A stretch of 64,000 nt of DNA from contig NZ_SSMW01000031.1 in NCBI RefSeq assembly GCF_004799405.1, positions 25,013 to 89,012 on the forward strand. The letters run 5' to 3'. A program made the translations under genes and the position numbers. Source of the stretch: Bradyrhizobium sp. (GTDB taxonomy: Bacteria > Pseudomonadota > Alphaproteobacteria > Rhizobiales > Xanthobacteraceae). Positions 38,506 to 47,620 of this stretch are shown one piece after another; the stretch's first letter is position 1, and every line of letters begins with the position of its first letter. Below the pieces are notes generated by a model, which was not told where the DNA came from, ran no database searches, and worked only from the letters and a program-made list of their open reading frames with translations.

Positions 38506-39399
38506 ATGATGACCAAAATCGAGAAAGCACCTGTCCCCCTGATCGTGCCGAATCCGAGCGATCCGCGGCTGACCGAACGCGTCGCCGGGACCGACCAGGC
38601 TGGCGCAGCCGTCGAGATCAACGTGCCGGTGGAGCGGCCGCTGACGCTGTATCTCAACGCCCAGGAGATCGTCACCATGATGACGATCGGAGATTATCCG
38701 GAATATCTCGCGCTCGGCTATCTGCTCAATCAGAACATGCTGAAATACAACGACGTCGTCACCGAGGTCGAATATGACGACGACCTGCAGGTGGTGGTGG
38801 TGCGCACCGAGCACCATACCAACTTCGAGGCGAAACTGAAGAAGCGCACCCAGACTTCAGGCTGCGCACAGGGCACCGCGTTCGGCGATCTGCTGGAAGC
38901 CGTGGAAAGCGTGGCGCTTCCGAAAGCGGAATTGCGCACGTCCTGGCTCTATCAGATGACGCACACGATCAACACCATGCCGTCTCTTTATCTTGAGGCC
39001 GGGGCGATCCATGGCTGCGTGCTTTGCAAGCAAGGCACGCCGGTCTGCTACACCGAGGACGTCGGCCGCCACAACGCCGTCGACAAGATCGCGGGCTGGA
39101 TCTATCGCCACGGCGTCGATCCCGCCGACAAGATTCTCTACACCACCGGAAGGCTCACTTCCGAAATGGTCATCAAGACGGTGCGGATGGGGATTCCGAT
39201 CCTGGTGTCACGTTCCGGCTTTACGGCGTGGGGCGTCGATCTGGCGCGGCAGGTCGGGTTGACGCTGGTCGGCCGCGCGCGCGGCAAGCGCTTCATCGCG
39301 CTGTCGGGCCAGGATCGTATCGTCTACGACCAGAACCTTGCCTTTGTCGAAGAGGAATCCGCCCGTCACAAGCGCAAAGGCGAAGACCGTGACGGTTGA
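38506..39399 (+). CDS. fdhD: formate dehydrogenase accessory sulfurtransferase FdhD/FdsC
   Basis: A 297-aa FdhD-family chaperone that binds bis-MGD and supplies sulfur during formate dehydrogenase maturation. Family motifs: [48 protein letters not shown], and [12 protein letters not shown]. The segment corresponding to the E. coli CxxC motif reads [10 protein letters not shown], with only one Cys. That fits the Rhodobacter FdsC type rather than classical FdhD. It is divergent from mobB. mobA overlaps its end. Confidence 0.92.
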   Translation: MMTKIEKAPVPLIVPNPSDPRLTERVAGTDQAGAAVEINVPVERPLTLYLNAQEIVTMMTIGDYPEYLALGYLLNQNMLKYNDVVTEVEYDDDLQVVVVRTEHHTNFEAKLKKRTQTSGCAQGTAFGDLLEAVESVALPKAELRTSWLYQMTHTINTMPSLYLEAGAIHGCVLCKQGTPVCYTEDVGRHNAVDKIAGWIYRHGVDPADKILYTTGRLTSEMVIKTVRMGIPILVSRSGFTAWGVDLARQVGLTLVGRARGKRFIALSGQDRIVYDQNLAFVEEESARHKRKGEDRDG

Positions 39400-40075
39400 A
39401 GCGACGTCAAAAAACGCGCCGGCGACGTCAAGTAACGCGCCGGCGACGTCAAGAGACGCGCCGGCAACGCCAGGGGTTTTGCTCGCCGGCGGATTGGCGC
39501 GACGGATGGGTGGCGGCGACAAGCCGATGCGGCAGATCGCTGGCCGCACCATTCTCGATCGGGTGATCGGACGGCTGAAGCCGCAATGCGACGGACTCAT
39601 TCTCAATGCCAACGGCGATCCGGCGCGGTTCGCAAGCTTCGGTCTTCCCGTCATTGCCGACACGGTGAAGGATTTTCCCGGACCGCTTGCCGGCATTCTC
39701 GCTGCCCTCGACTGGGCCGCGACCAACCGGCCTGACGTCGCGTGGGTTTTAAGCGCGGCGGCCGACTGCCCATTCCTGCCGCGCGACCTGGTCGCGCGCC
39801 TGCATCGCGCCCGCGCCGAACAGGATGCGCAACTCGCGGTCGCCGCTTCCGGCGGACAGTCGCATCCGGTGATCGGCTTGTGGAGCGTCGCACTTCGCGA
39901 GGAGCTCCGCCACGCGCTGGTGGTCGAGGACGTCAGAAAGATCGACCGCTGGACCGCGCGCTACAAGCTCGCGACCGTGACCTGGCCGACCATACCGCTC
40001 GATCCGTTTTTCAACGCCAACACCATGGACGATATCGCCGAGGCGGAGCGGCTGGCGGCGCTGGATGGCGGCTGA
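39389..40075 (+). CDS. mobA: molybdenum cofactor guanylyltransferase MobA
   Basis: Attaches GMP to Mo-molybdopterin. The signature [17 protein letters not shown] and later [12 protein letters not shown] are typical. Before it lies an unusual 25-30-residue N-terminal tract made of 7-residue repeats ([21 protein letters not shown]). GTG 39389 was chosen because it overlaps the fdhD stop and keeps the repeat; an ATG at 39338 in frame gives 17 more residues. Product ~228 aa. Confidence 0.9.
   Translation: MTVEATSKNAPATSSNAPATSRDAPATPGVLLAGGLARRMGGGDKPMRQIAGRTILDRVIGRLKPQCDGLILNANGDPARFASFGLPVIADTVKDFPGPLAGILAALDWAATNRPDVAWVLSAAADCPFLPRDLVARLHRARAEQDAQLAVAASGGQSHPVIGLWSVALREELRHALVVEDVRKIDRWTARYKLATVTWPTIPLDPFFNANTMDDIAEAERLAALDGG
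39401..39463 (+). repeat. 3 x 21-bp tandem repeat inside mobA
   Basis: Units 39401-39421, 39422-39442 and 39443-39463 read GCGACGTCAA-(4 variable)-ACGCGCCG, differing only in a few bases. They stay in frame and encode the repeated ATSxxAP peptide ahead of the nucleotide-binding motif. Confidence 0.9.
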
Positions 40076-40099
40076 TCTATCGCAAACGGGATTTCGATC

Positions 40100-40837
40100 A
40101 TGACCCCCAAGCTTGAATTAAGCGGCCATACCGCACTGGTAACGGGTGCATCCCGCGGCATCGGTGCCGCGATTGCCGTCGCACTCGCCGAAGCCGGCGC
40201 CGCTGTCGCGGTCAACTACCGGCAACGCGCCGCTGACGCCGATACGGTCGTGGCAAAGATCAAGGATATCGGCGGCCGTGCGATCGCCGTTGCCGCCGAC
40301 GTGTCGCAAACGGCCGCGGTCGCAGAGATGGTCAATCGCACCACCTCGGCGCTGGGCCCGATCGACATCCTGGTCAACAATGCGGGCATCGCGATCGTGC
40401 GCGGCGTCGACGACCTGACGGAAAGCGATTTCGACCTGACCATTGCGGTAAACCTCAAATCGGCTTTTCTGTGCACCCAAGCCGTGCTGCCGGCGATGCG
40501 CGCCAGGAAGTGGGGCCGCATTGTCAACATCTCGTCCGGCGCCGCCCGTGGCGCCGGCGCCATCGGCGTGCACTACAACGCCTCAAAGGCCGGCATGGAA
40601 GGGCTGACGCGCGGCTACGCGGCGCGGCTGGTCAAGGAAGGCATTACGGTCAATGCGGTGGCGCCGTCGCTGATTGAAACCGACATGATGCGCGGACGCT
40701 CCGATCTGGCCCGCAACATCCCGCTTGGCCGCCTCGGCCAGCCTTCCGAAGTGGCGCAGGCGGTGCTGATGGTTATCGGCAACGATTACATGACCGGCCA
40801 AACCATCATCCTGAACGGCGGCATGGCCTTTATCTGA
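40100..40837 (+). CDS. SDR-family oxidoreductase (FabG-like)
   Basis: A 245-aa classical short-chain dehydrogenase. NAD(P)-binding TGASRGIGAAIAVAL (~15), NNAGIAIVRGV (~90), and the catalytic Ser-Tyr-Lys set in NISSGAARG and YNASKAGMEG. The C-terminus has LGRLGQPSEVAQAVL and the usual GGMAFI-type end. Substrate cannot be told from sequence; 3-oxoacyl-ACP reductase-like. It starts 24 bp after mobA. Confidence 0.9.
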   Translation: MTPKLELSGHTALVTGASRGIGAAIAVALAEAGAAVAVNYRQRAADADTVVAKIKDIGGRAIAVAADVSQTAAVAEMVNRTTSALGPIDILVNNAGIAIVRGVDDLTESDFDLTIAVNLKSAFLCTQAVLPAMRARKWGRIVNISSGAARGAGAIGVHYNASKAGMEGLTRGYAARLVKEGITVNAVAPSLIETDMMRGRSDLARNIPLGRLGQPSEVAQAVLMVIGNDYMTGQTIILNGGMAFI

Positions 40838-40863
40838 GCGGGGCCGCCAATTCAATTCACTCC

Positions 40864-40984
40864 ATCGTCCCGGCCTCCGAGCCGGGACCCATACCGCGTG
40901 ATCTGTCGTTAGAGCGATATGTCGGACGCTTTCCGCGAGACCTACCGCCGCGGAGTATGGGTCACGGCGTTCGCCGGGACGACG
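40864..40984. repeat. intergenic inverted repeat
   Basis: Arms at 40864-40898 and 40950-40984 are imperfect inverted copies (left ATCGTCCCGGCCTCCGAG..., right the complement of GTCGTCCCGGCGAACGCC...). The style resembles dispersed intergenic palindromes of Bradyrhizobium genomes. It fills the gap between the SDR gene and the MoeA-fusion gene, and could terminate both. Confidence 0.6.
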
Positions 40985-40999
40985 TGCGGAGGGCGACGG

Positions 41000-42961
41000 C
41001 TAGGCAGGCCTGAACCCCGCGTGCTCCAGCGCGCTCCGGCCTTCCTCCGACGCCAGTGCCTGCAGAAACGCCTGCACCGCCGGGCGCTGTTTGCGCGCCG
41101 TCACCAGCGCAAAATCATAATGCTCTTCGGCCAGCGGAATGAAGCCGAGCCCCGCGGCATGCGCGACCGGTGCTATCGTCATGCCCCAGTCGGCGCGGTT
41201 TTGCGCCACGGCCGCAGCCACCGCGTTATGCGACCGCGGCTGATTCCAGTAGCCATCGGGACGGGCATCGCCGAGCAGCCGGTCGATCAGCATCCGCGTG
41301 CCCGCGCCCTGGTTGCGGTTGACCATGATGCAGGCGGGATCGGCGAGCGCGGCGCGCACCGCACCTTGCGCGCTCAAGCCTTCGAACCGCGGGTCACCGG
41401 CGCGGAACACGATGCCCTGCATTCGCCGCCAGCCCGGCACCAGTTCAAGTCCATCGTCAAGGAACGGCGTGTTGTAGCTTTCGGTTTTTTCATCAAATAG
41501 GTGGATCGGCGCAAAGTCGCACTCGCCACGCTTGGCCGCCGCCAACCCGCCCAGGCTGCCGACTGCGATCGAACGCACCAACAAGCCCGCATGCGCCAGC
41601 GGCGCGGTGACGAGATCGAGCCCGGTGCAATGGCTGCCGACGACCACGAGATCCGGCACCCGCACATGCGGCGTAAACAGCGTTACCTCGGCCTCGGTGC
41701 CAACAGGTATCTGGTCAGCCAGCGCATCGATCCGCAAAAAGCCGTCGGCCTGCGCGAATGATGTGATGGCGCCGGAACCCTTGCCGGTGGGATAGGCGAT
41801 CAAGCCGCCATCGCCTTCGACCAGCGACACCATGACGAATTCGGCGCGGCCGAGTTCGGACGCGATCCGCACCGGCACCCGCGCCGTGACCTTGGCATCG
41901 GAACGCGGCGGCAGGCCGGCCAAGCGCCGCAGCACCGGCACGATCATGTCGTGAAAGGTGAACATCGCCGAGGTCGGAAATCCCGGCAAGATCACTACCG
42001 GCTTGCCGTCGCAGACCGCAAGACACAACGGCTTGCCCGGCTTTAGCGCGACGCCATGCGCGATGATGCCGGGCTTTCCAAGCCGGGCGATGATGCGATG
42101 GGACACATCGCCCGCGCCCTTTGAAGTGCCGCCGGAAAGCACCAGCATGTCGCAGGTCGCAAGCGCCTGGCGCATCACGGCTTCGAGCTGTTGCTCGTCG
42201 TCGGGAATGGCGCCGAGGAATATCGGGTCCCCGCCATTTTCGCTCACCGCCGCGGTGACGATCGCGCCATTGGTGTCGTAGATCGCGGCCGGCCGTAGCC
42301 GCTGGCCGGGCTGGACCAGTTCGTCGCCGGTAGAGATGACGGCGACACGCGGCCGCCGCGTCACCGCGACATCGGCAATCCCACAGGCAGCGAGCATACC
42401 GATTTCGCGCGAGCCGATCGGGGTGCCGGCGCGCAGCAGCGCCTCGCCGCGCGCGATGTCGGAACCGGCATAGGACACGAATTGTCCGGGCACAGCGGCG
42501 CGGCGGATTTCGATCGCGCGCGCGCCCACAGGCTGGGTATGCTCGACCATCACGATGCCGTCGGCACCACGCGGCACCGGACCGCCGGTCGCAATCGACG
42601 TCGCCGTTCCCGACAACACCGGCCGCGCCGGCGCGGTGCCGCAGACGATGATTTCGTCGTTCAGCAAAAGGCGGACCGGCGTCGTCTCGGTGGCTGAAGC
42701 GAGATCGGCCGAGCGCACCGCAAAGCCATCGACATTGGAGCGATCGAACGGCGGCACGTCGAGCGGCGCCACAATATCCTCGGCCAACGCGCAACCGAGC
42801 GCATCGGCCAACGGCCGTCGTTCACAGGGGACGTCGCGCGGAAACAATGCGGCTTCAAAACGTGCCAGCGCGTCCTCGCGCGACAGGATGGTCAGGAACT
42901 GATCCTGCTCCGTGCCGTCGCGGCTTTTCGATGAATGAACGCTGGTCATGTCCGAACCCAT
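41000..42961 (-). CDS. MoeA-like protein fused to periplasmic-binding-like domain
   Basis: A 653-aa two-part protein. Residues ~20-420 are MoeA-like: PPFDRSNVDGFAVRSADL, GGPVPRGADGIVMVEH, VISTGDELVQPGQ, LSGGTSKGAGDVSHRI. Residues ~440-650 are a substrate-binding-like fold (VVVGSHCTGLDLVTAPLAH, RNQGAGTRMLIDRLLG, RSHNAVAAAVAQNRADWGM), as in the PBP-like domain of ModE/MolR-type regulators. It may sense molybdate or a cofactor intermediate. ATG 42961 lies one base after the upstream gene's stop; ATG 42949 is an alternative. The 763-aa frame extends into the neighbour and is rejected. Confidence 0.85.
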   Translation of the reverse strand: MGSDMTSVHSSKSRDGTEQDQFLTILSREDALARFEAALFPRDVPCERRPLADALGCALAEDIVAPLDVPPFDRSNVDGFAVRSADLASATETTPVRLLLNDEIIVCGTAPARPVLSGTATSIATGGPVPRGADGIVMVEHTQPVGARAIEIRRAAVPGQFVSYAGSDIARGEALLRAGTPIGSREIGMLAACGIADVAVTRRPRVAVISTGDELVQPGQRLRPAAIYDTNGAIVTAAVSENGGDPIFLGAIPDDEQQLEAVMRQALATCDMLVLSGGTSKGAGDVSHRIIARLGKPGIIAHGVALKPGKPLCLAVCDGKPVVILPGFPTSAMFTFHDMIVPVLRRLAGLPPRSDAKVTARVPVRIASELGRAEFVMVSLVEGDGGLIAYPTGKGSGAITSFAQADGFLRIDALADQIPVGTEAEVTLFTPHVRVPDLVVVGSHCTGLDLVTAPLAHAGLLVRSIAVGSLGGLAAAKRGECDFAPIHLFDEKTESYNTPFLDDGLELVPGWRRMQGIVFRAGDPRFEGLSAQGAVRAALADPACIMVNRNQGAGTRMLIDRLLGDARPDGYWNQPRSHNAVAAAVAQNRADWGMTIAPVAHAAGLGFIPLAEEHYDFALVTARKQRPAVQAFLQALASEEGRSALEHAGFRPA

Positions 42962-42962
42962 A

Positions 42963-44084
42963 TCAGTCCCGCAACATATAGGCATCCACAGCCGTGCCCG
43001 CAGCATAGCCCTCACTGCCGCTAGGCACGGCCAGCCACGCATCGGCGCGGGCGATGCTCTCGAGCGACAGGTCGCCGACGGCTGACGGCATCCAGCCGCC
43101 ATGCTTTCTTTCAAGCAGCACGATTTCGGCGATGCCGACGCCGGAGGCGATCTTGCGCGCCAGCGGCAGGGTGACCGCCTGGCGCTTTTGCCGCCCGGAC
43201 AATCGGTCCAGCGCAGGAAGAACCAGCGTCCACCACGCCGCGAGCGCCTGATCCGAAGCACCCGGCAGCGCGATGACCGGCGTGTTTTCAATCCTGCCGA
43301 CGGCTGCGGTTCGTCCCGGCTGCAACGCGATGCCGTGCGCGATGACCTCGCCGCGCCGGGTCAGTGCTGCGATCGTCGCATCGGTGCGGCCTATGCCGGT
43401 GCCGCCGATGGTGATGAATAGATCGCACGAGCCGATATCGATCGCTGCGGCGATGGACGCCGCATCGCGCGCGGCGGCATCCGTGCACGTCACACTGGCG
43501 CCGGCCGCACGGGCGTTTTCCGCGATCAATTGCGCCGTCACTGCCTTGCCCGACCCCACCGGGATATTGACCACGCGCAGGCGCGGACGACGCAGCTTCA
43601 ACGTTGCCAGCCCCGCCCCCCGCGCGATCAACAGGTCAAGCGCGCGGACAGACCGCCCGGCGGCGACAGCGAAACCACCCTCGGCGATATCGCCACCGGC
43701 GCGGCGAACGCCCTGCCCCGGGATCGCCTCCGCCAGCACCTGAACCATCGGGCCAGACCGGTCGACCAGATCGGCATCGACCACGCAGTCGCAACCATCG
43801 GGCATGCGGTCGCCGGCTTCGACCCAGACCGGCGATGCGGCCAACGGAAGCGGTGAGTACGAAGACGCACCGACCAGGTCGCGGGCGCGCAAGGCCCAGC
43901 CATCGGCGGCGGCGGTGTCGCAGGGTGGAAACGCCACAAGCGGCGGCGTGTCCGCGGCAATGCAACCCAGCGCCTCCACGAGCGGAAGTTCAACGGGGGC
44001 AACCGGTTCAAGCCGGTCCAGCAATGCCGCGGACACCGCCTCAAGCGGGGTGAGCGAAACCGGCAGGCGCTGCGTGACAACCAT
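42963..44084 (-). CDS. divergent MoeA-like molybdopterin-binding protein
   Basis: A 373-aa protein with MoeA domains (VEALGCIAADTP, DTAAADGWALRARDLVG, AGDRMPDGCDCVVDADLV, and the MoCF-fold GGTGIGRTDATIAALTRRG). Compared with the canonical MoeA at 36629, the GGVSTGEEDHV motif is changed to GGTGIGRTDAT, and the C-terminal part is reduced. It is coupled to the following MoeA-PBP gene. ATG 44084 chosen; a TTG-started longer form exists. Could be a partner subunit rather than a molybdenum transferase. Confidence 0.8.
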   Translation of the reverse strand: MVVTQRLPVSLTPLEAVSAALLDRLEPVAPVELPLVEALGCIAADTPPLVAFPPCDTAAADGWALRARDLVGASSYSPLPLAASPVWVEAGDRMPDGCDCVVDADLVDRSGPMVQVLAEAIPGQGVRRAGGDIAEGGFAVAAGRSVRALDLLIARGAGLATLKLRRPRLRVVNIPVGSGKAVTAQLIAENARAAGASVTCTDAAARDAASIAAAIDIGSCDLFITIGGTGIGRTDATIAALTRRGEVIAHGIALQPGRTAAVGRIENTPVIALPGASDQALAAWWTLVLPALDRLSGRQKRQAVTLPLARKIASGVGIAEIVLLERKHGGWMPSAVGDLSLESIARADAWLAVPSGSEGYAAGTAVDAYMLRD

Positions 44085-44235
44085 GCCGCGTATGTACTGA
44101 ATCAAGCCGGAAATGGACAGCCAAATGCCGCGTTGACGCGGGCGCTCGAATGATTGCAGAAAGGCGGGCCGGCCGCGTCAGGTCGCCGGTCAAGCAAGAT
44201 GGCCAATGCGCCTGATGGTAACGGGAGGAGACAAG

Positions 44236-45447
44236 ATGTTCGCCAGAAACATGTCCGTGCTTGCAGCACTCGCCGCCGCAATGCTGGCCTCGACTACGGC
44301 GTTGGCCCAGATCTCGGACGACGTGGTCAAGATCGGCGTCCTCACCGACATGAACGGCCCGGCCTCGACCCCGACCGGCCAGGGCTCGGTGACCGCGGCG
44401 CAAATGGCGGTGGACGATTTCGGCGGCACGGTGCTCGGCAAGCCGATCAGCATCATTGTCGGCGATCATCAACTCAAGCCGGACATCGGCGCCGCCATCG
44501 CGCGGCGCTGGTACGATACCGAACAAGTCGACCTGATCGTCGACGTGCCGGTCTCTGCCGTCGGGCTCGCGGTGCAGAACGTCGCCAACGAAAAGAGACG
44601 GCTGTTCATCACGCACTCGACGGGAGCTGCGGATTTCCACGGCAAATTCTGCTCGCCCTATGCGATCCAGTGGGTGTTCGACACCCACGCGCTGGCGGTC
44701 GGCACCGCGCAGGAAGTGGTCAAGCGCGGCGGCGATAGCTGGTTTTTCATCACCGACGACTATGCGTTCGGTCACTCGCTCGAACGCGATGCGTCAGCCG
44801 TGATCCTCAAGAGCGGCGGCACGGTGATCGGCGCGGTGCGGCCGCCGTTTGCCACGCCGGACCTGTCGTCGTTCATTCTTCAGGCGCAAGCCTCCAAGGC
44901 CAAGATCATCGGCATCGCAGCCGGTCCCCCCAACAACATGAACGAGATCAAGACCGCCGGCGAATTCGGTGTCTTGAAGGGCGGCCAGCAGATGGCTGCG
45001 CTGCTGGCGCTGATCACCGACATCCATTCGCTCGGGCTTCCGGCGGCGCAGGGCCTGCTGTTGACGACGTCGTTCTACTGGGACATGGACGACAAGACCC
45101 GCGAATGGTCGAAGCGCTACTTCGCCAAGATGAACCGGATGCCGACGATGTGGCAGGCCGGCGTCTATTCTTCCGTCATGTACTATCTCAACGCCATCAA
45201 GGACAGCGGCACCGACGATCCGCTCAAAGTCGCGGCCAAGATGCGCGAGAAGCCGATCGAGGATTTCTTTGCCCGCAACGGCAAGTTGCGCGAGGACAAC
45301 CTGATGGTCCACGACCTCATGCTGGTGCAGGTCAAGTCGCCGGAGGAATCCAAATATCCGTGGGACTATTACAAGATCCTGGCGAAGATTCCCGGCGAGG
45401 AAGCCTTCGGGCCGCCCGATCCGGCGTGTCCGCTGGTGAAGAAGTAA
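44236..45447 (+). CDS. ABC-type substrate-binding protein (LivK/Peripla_BP_6 type)
   Basis: A 403-aa periplasmic receptor with a signal peptide (ARNMSVLAALAAAMLASTTA, cleavage near ALAQ). The mature part begins VVKIGVLTDMNGPASTP and has QMAVDDFGG, typical of branched-chain amino acid-type receptors; rhizobia have dozens of them for aromatic and other ligands. ATG 44236 has a strong GGGAGGAG site 5 bases upstream. No ABC permease or ATPase genes are adjacent. Confidence 0.9.
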   Translation: MFARNMSVLAALAAAMLASTTALAQISDDVVKIGVLTDMNGPASTPTGQGSVTAAQMAVDDFGGTVLGKPISIIVGDHQLKPDIGAAIARRWYDTEQVDLIVDVPVSAVGLAVQNVANEKRRLFITHSTGAADFHGKFCSPYAIQWVFDTHALAVGTAQEVVKRGGDSWFFITDDYAFGHSLERDASAVILKSGGTVIGAVRPPFATPDLSSFILQAQASKAKIIGIAAGPPNNMNEIKTAGEFGVLKGGQQMAALLALITDIHSLGLPAAQGLLLTTSFYWDMDDKTREWSKRYFAKMNRMPTMWQAGVYSSVMYYLNAIKDSGTDDPLKVAAKMREKPIEDFFARNGKLREDNLMVHDLMLVQVKSPEESKYPWDYYKILAKIPGEEAFGPPDPACPLVKK

Positions 45448-45457
45448 GGAAGCGAAC

Positions 45458-45509
45458 GGCGAGTAGCGAGTGGCGAATAGCAGGAATTATTCGCCATTCG
45501 CTATTCGCC
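45458..45509. terminator. hairpin between convergent receptor genes
   Basis: Two 22-base arms (45458-45479 and 45488-45509; GGCGAGTAGCGAGTGGCGAA and its near-complement) pair with only two mismatches around an 8-base loop. They end two bases before the stop codon of the TAXI gene. A likely bidirectional terminator; it also resembles a dispersed palindrome. Confidence 0.7.
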
Positions 45510-45511
45510 TC

Positions 45512-46489
45512 TTACTTCACCACTCCGATCTCGCGAAGATACTTCATCACCCCGGGATGAATCAGTTCGGGATCCGGCGCGGCAGCCACGGTGTTCGCGG
45601 CCGTGGTTTCGCAAGCCTGCGCCAGTTTGCTGCAGAACGCGGCTTCGACACCGTGCAGCGACCGCGCCAGATGGTAGGCGACATCATCAGGCAAACTCGC
45701 GCGCGTCAGAACAAAACTCCATGAGCCGACCGAGTCGATCGGCGCATTCTGGTTTGGATAGCTGCCGGCCGGTACCGTGAGCGGCTTCAGGAAAGTGTGC
45801 TTCGCCCGGATGCGCGCGATCTCGTCGGCATCGGGTGCGATGAACCGGGCGCCGCCCGGGCTCGCGGCCACGGTAGTGAATCCGGGCCAGCCGATGCCGG
45901 CGCCCCACAATGCCGCGGCGCGTCCGTCGAGCACCATCGCCGGTCCGTCGCCGGCGCGCTCGAGGTAGATGGATTTAAAATCCTCGTCCTGCTTCAGGCC
46001 AAGACCGTCGAGCATGTAGCGCGACAGGATCGGAAGGCCGGAGCCCTTGGCCCCGAACGCGACCGGCTTGCCGACGAGGTCGCGAATGGTCTTGTAGGGG
46101 CTGTCGGCACGCACCACGAACATGCCCGGGCTCGAATACATCGCAGTGAGGATTTTAAGCTTGGTCCGCGGCCGGCCGATCCCCATGAACGCTTCGTAGG
46201 ACGGTTCTCCCGCGACCAGCGCGATATCGATGCTGCCGGTCTCCAGCAGCGGAATATTCTCGTTGCTGCCTTTGGTGTTGCGCGGCAGAATCGCAAGCGT
46301 CGGGTCGGCGCCGTTCACGATCTCGGCAAAGGCGTTGCCATAGAGCGGGAAACCGCCGCCCGGCGTCGCCGTCCCCAGGCTGATCATGGTCTTTTGAATG
46401 GCGTTGCCCCTATCTTGCGCCGCGGCGCAGGTCGCCAGCAACAACACGCCCACGCAAACCATGCTTCCGATGTTCATTGGTTGTCCCAT
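45512..46489 (-). CDS. TAXI-family TRAP transporter solute receptor
   Basis: A 325-aa periplasmic receptor. Signal peptide (IGSMVCVGVLLLATCAAAQ) and mature domain with MISLGTATPGGGFPLYGNAF, ETGSIDIALVAGEPS, and a TAXI-like LVGKPVAFGAKGSGLPIL. No TRAP membrane subunit is adjacent. Start 46489 chosen; ATG 46477 is equally possible. Convergent with the 44236 receptor; divergent from the Bug receptor pair. Confidence 0.8.
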   Translation of the reverse strand: MGQPMNIGSMVCVGVLLLATCAAAQDRGNAIQKTMISLGTATPGGGFPLYGNAFAEIVNGADPTLAILPRNTKGSNENIPLLETGSIDIALVAGEPSYEAFMGIGRPRTKLKILTAMYSSPGMFVVRADSPYKTIRDLVGKPVAFGAKGSGLPILSRYMLDGLGLKQDEDFKSIYLERAGDGPAMVLDGRAAALWGAGIGWPGFTTVAASPGGARFIAPDADEIARIRAKHTFLKPLTVPAGSYPNQNAPIDSVGSWSFVLTRASLPDDVAYHLARSLHGVEAAFCSKLAQACETTAANTVAAAPDPELIHPGVMKYLREIGVVK

Positions 46490-46626
46490 CTGCGTTGCGG
46501 CGCGACGCCACGGATCAATGCAAAATATCCGCCGAAAGGCAATGTAGGCAAATTCCGATTTGTGTGAAAGCATGCGCCACCTGAGGAACGTTTGCATCGC
46601 ACACCTCAGTTGCAATGGAGCGGCTC

Positions 46627-47604
46627 ATGACCGGATTTTGGCGTGCGGCATGGATTGGCGTTGTCTGCCTTGTCAGTCTCGTGAGCAGCGTCGCACCATC
46701 TTCCGCCGCCGACTATCCGAACCGCCCGGTGCGCTGGCTGATCGGTTTCGCCGCCGGCGGCCCGGTCGATATCGTGGCGCGGATCATGGCCCATTCGCTG
46801 TCGGAGCATTTCGGCCAGCAGTTCGTGGTCGAGAACCGCGCCGGCTCCGGCGGCAACATCGCGACCGAGACCGCGATCAATTCCCCGCCGGACGGCTATA
46901 CGCTGATGTTCAGCGGCGCCAACAACGCGATCAGCGCCTCGCTTTACAAGAAACTGCCGTTCGATTTCATCCGTGACACCATGCCGGTTGCGAGTTTCAC
47001 GCAAGTTCCCAACATGCTGGTGGTGTCGAATGCCATGCCGGTCAAAACCGTGCAGGAGCTGATCGATTATTGCAAAGCCAATCCCGGCAAGATCTCCTAT
47101 GCCTCGTCGGGCAACGGCACCTCGGTGCACATGTCGGCGGAACTGTTCAAGGCGATGACCAAGTGCGACATGGTGCATGTGCCCTATCGCGGATCGGCGA
47201 TCGCCTTTCCCGACGTCATCTCCAATAAAGTGCAGCTGATCTTCGACAACCTGCCCACCGCGATGGAACAGGCGCGCAGCGGCACCGTTCGGGCACTCGG
47301 CGTTACTTCGCCGCAGCGCTGGCCCAGCGTGCCCGATGTTCCCGCCATCGCCGAGACGGTGCCGGGATATGAGGCAGCCGTGTTTTACGGCATGTCTGCG
47401 CCCAAGGGCACGCCGCCGGAAATCATCGACATTCTCAATAAAGCGGTGAATGAAGCGCTGAAGGATCCAAAGCTGATCGCACGGTTTGCCGCCATCGGCG
47501 GCGTCCCGAAGCCGATGACGCCCGCCGGATACGGCAAGCTGATTGCAGACGAGACCGAAAAATGGCGCAAGGTGGTGGCGTTCGCCGGCGTTTCGGTGGA
47601 ATAG
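46627..47604 (+). CDS. Bug-family (TctC-like) tripartite tricarboxylate receptor, copy 1
   Basis: A 325-aa extracytoplasmic receptor with signal peptide (TGFWRAAWIGVVCLVSLVSS). Mature motifs DYPNRPVRWLIGFAAGGPVD, VVENRAGSGGNIATE, PPDGYTLMFSGANNA, and VHVPYRGSAIAFPDVI. Bug proteins bind small carboxylates or other ligands. No TctA/TctB genes adjacent. ATG 46627 has GGAG 6 bases upstream; an in-frame ATG at 46615 adds four residues. Closely similar to the next gene. Confidence 0.9.
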   Translation: MTGFWRAAWIGVVCLVSLVSSVAPSSAADYPNRPVRWLIGFAAGGPVDIVARIMAHSLSEHFGQQFVVENRAGSGGNIATETAINSPPDGYTLMFSGANNAISASLYKKLPFDFIRDTMPVASFTQVPNMLVVSNAMPVKTVQELIDYCKANPGKISYASSGNGTSVHMSAELFKAMTKCDMVHVPYRGSAIAFPDVISNKVQLIFDNLPTAMEQARSGTVRALGVTSPQRWPSVPDVPAIAETVPGYEAAVFYGMSAPKGTPPEIIDILNKAVNEALKDPKLIARFAAIGGVPKPMTPAGYGKLIADETEKWRKVVAFAGVSVE

Positions 47605-47620
47605 AAAGCAGCAGAAACCC

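Noticed and set aside
42962..43291. 110-residue N-terminal extension of the MoeA-fusion frame
   Set aside because: It overlaps the upstream MoeA-like gene in another frame and is Arg/Ser/Pro-rich junk.
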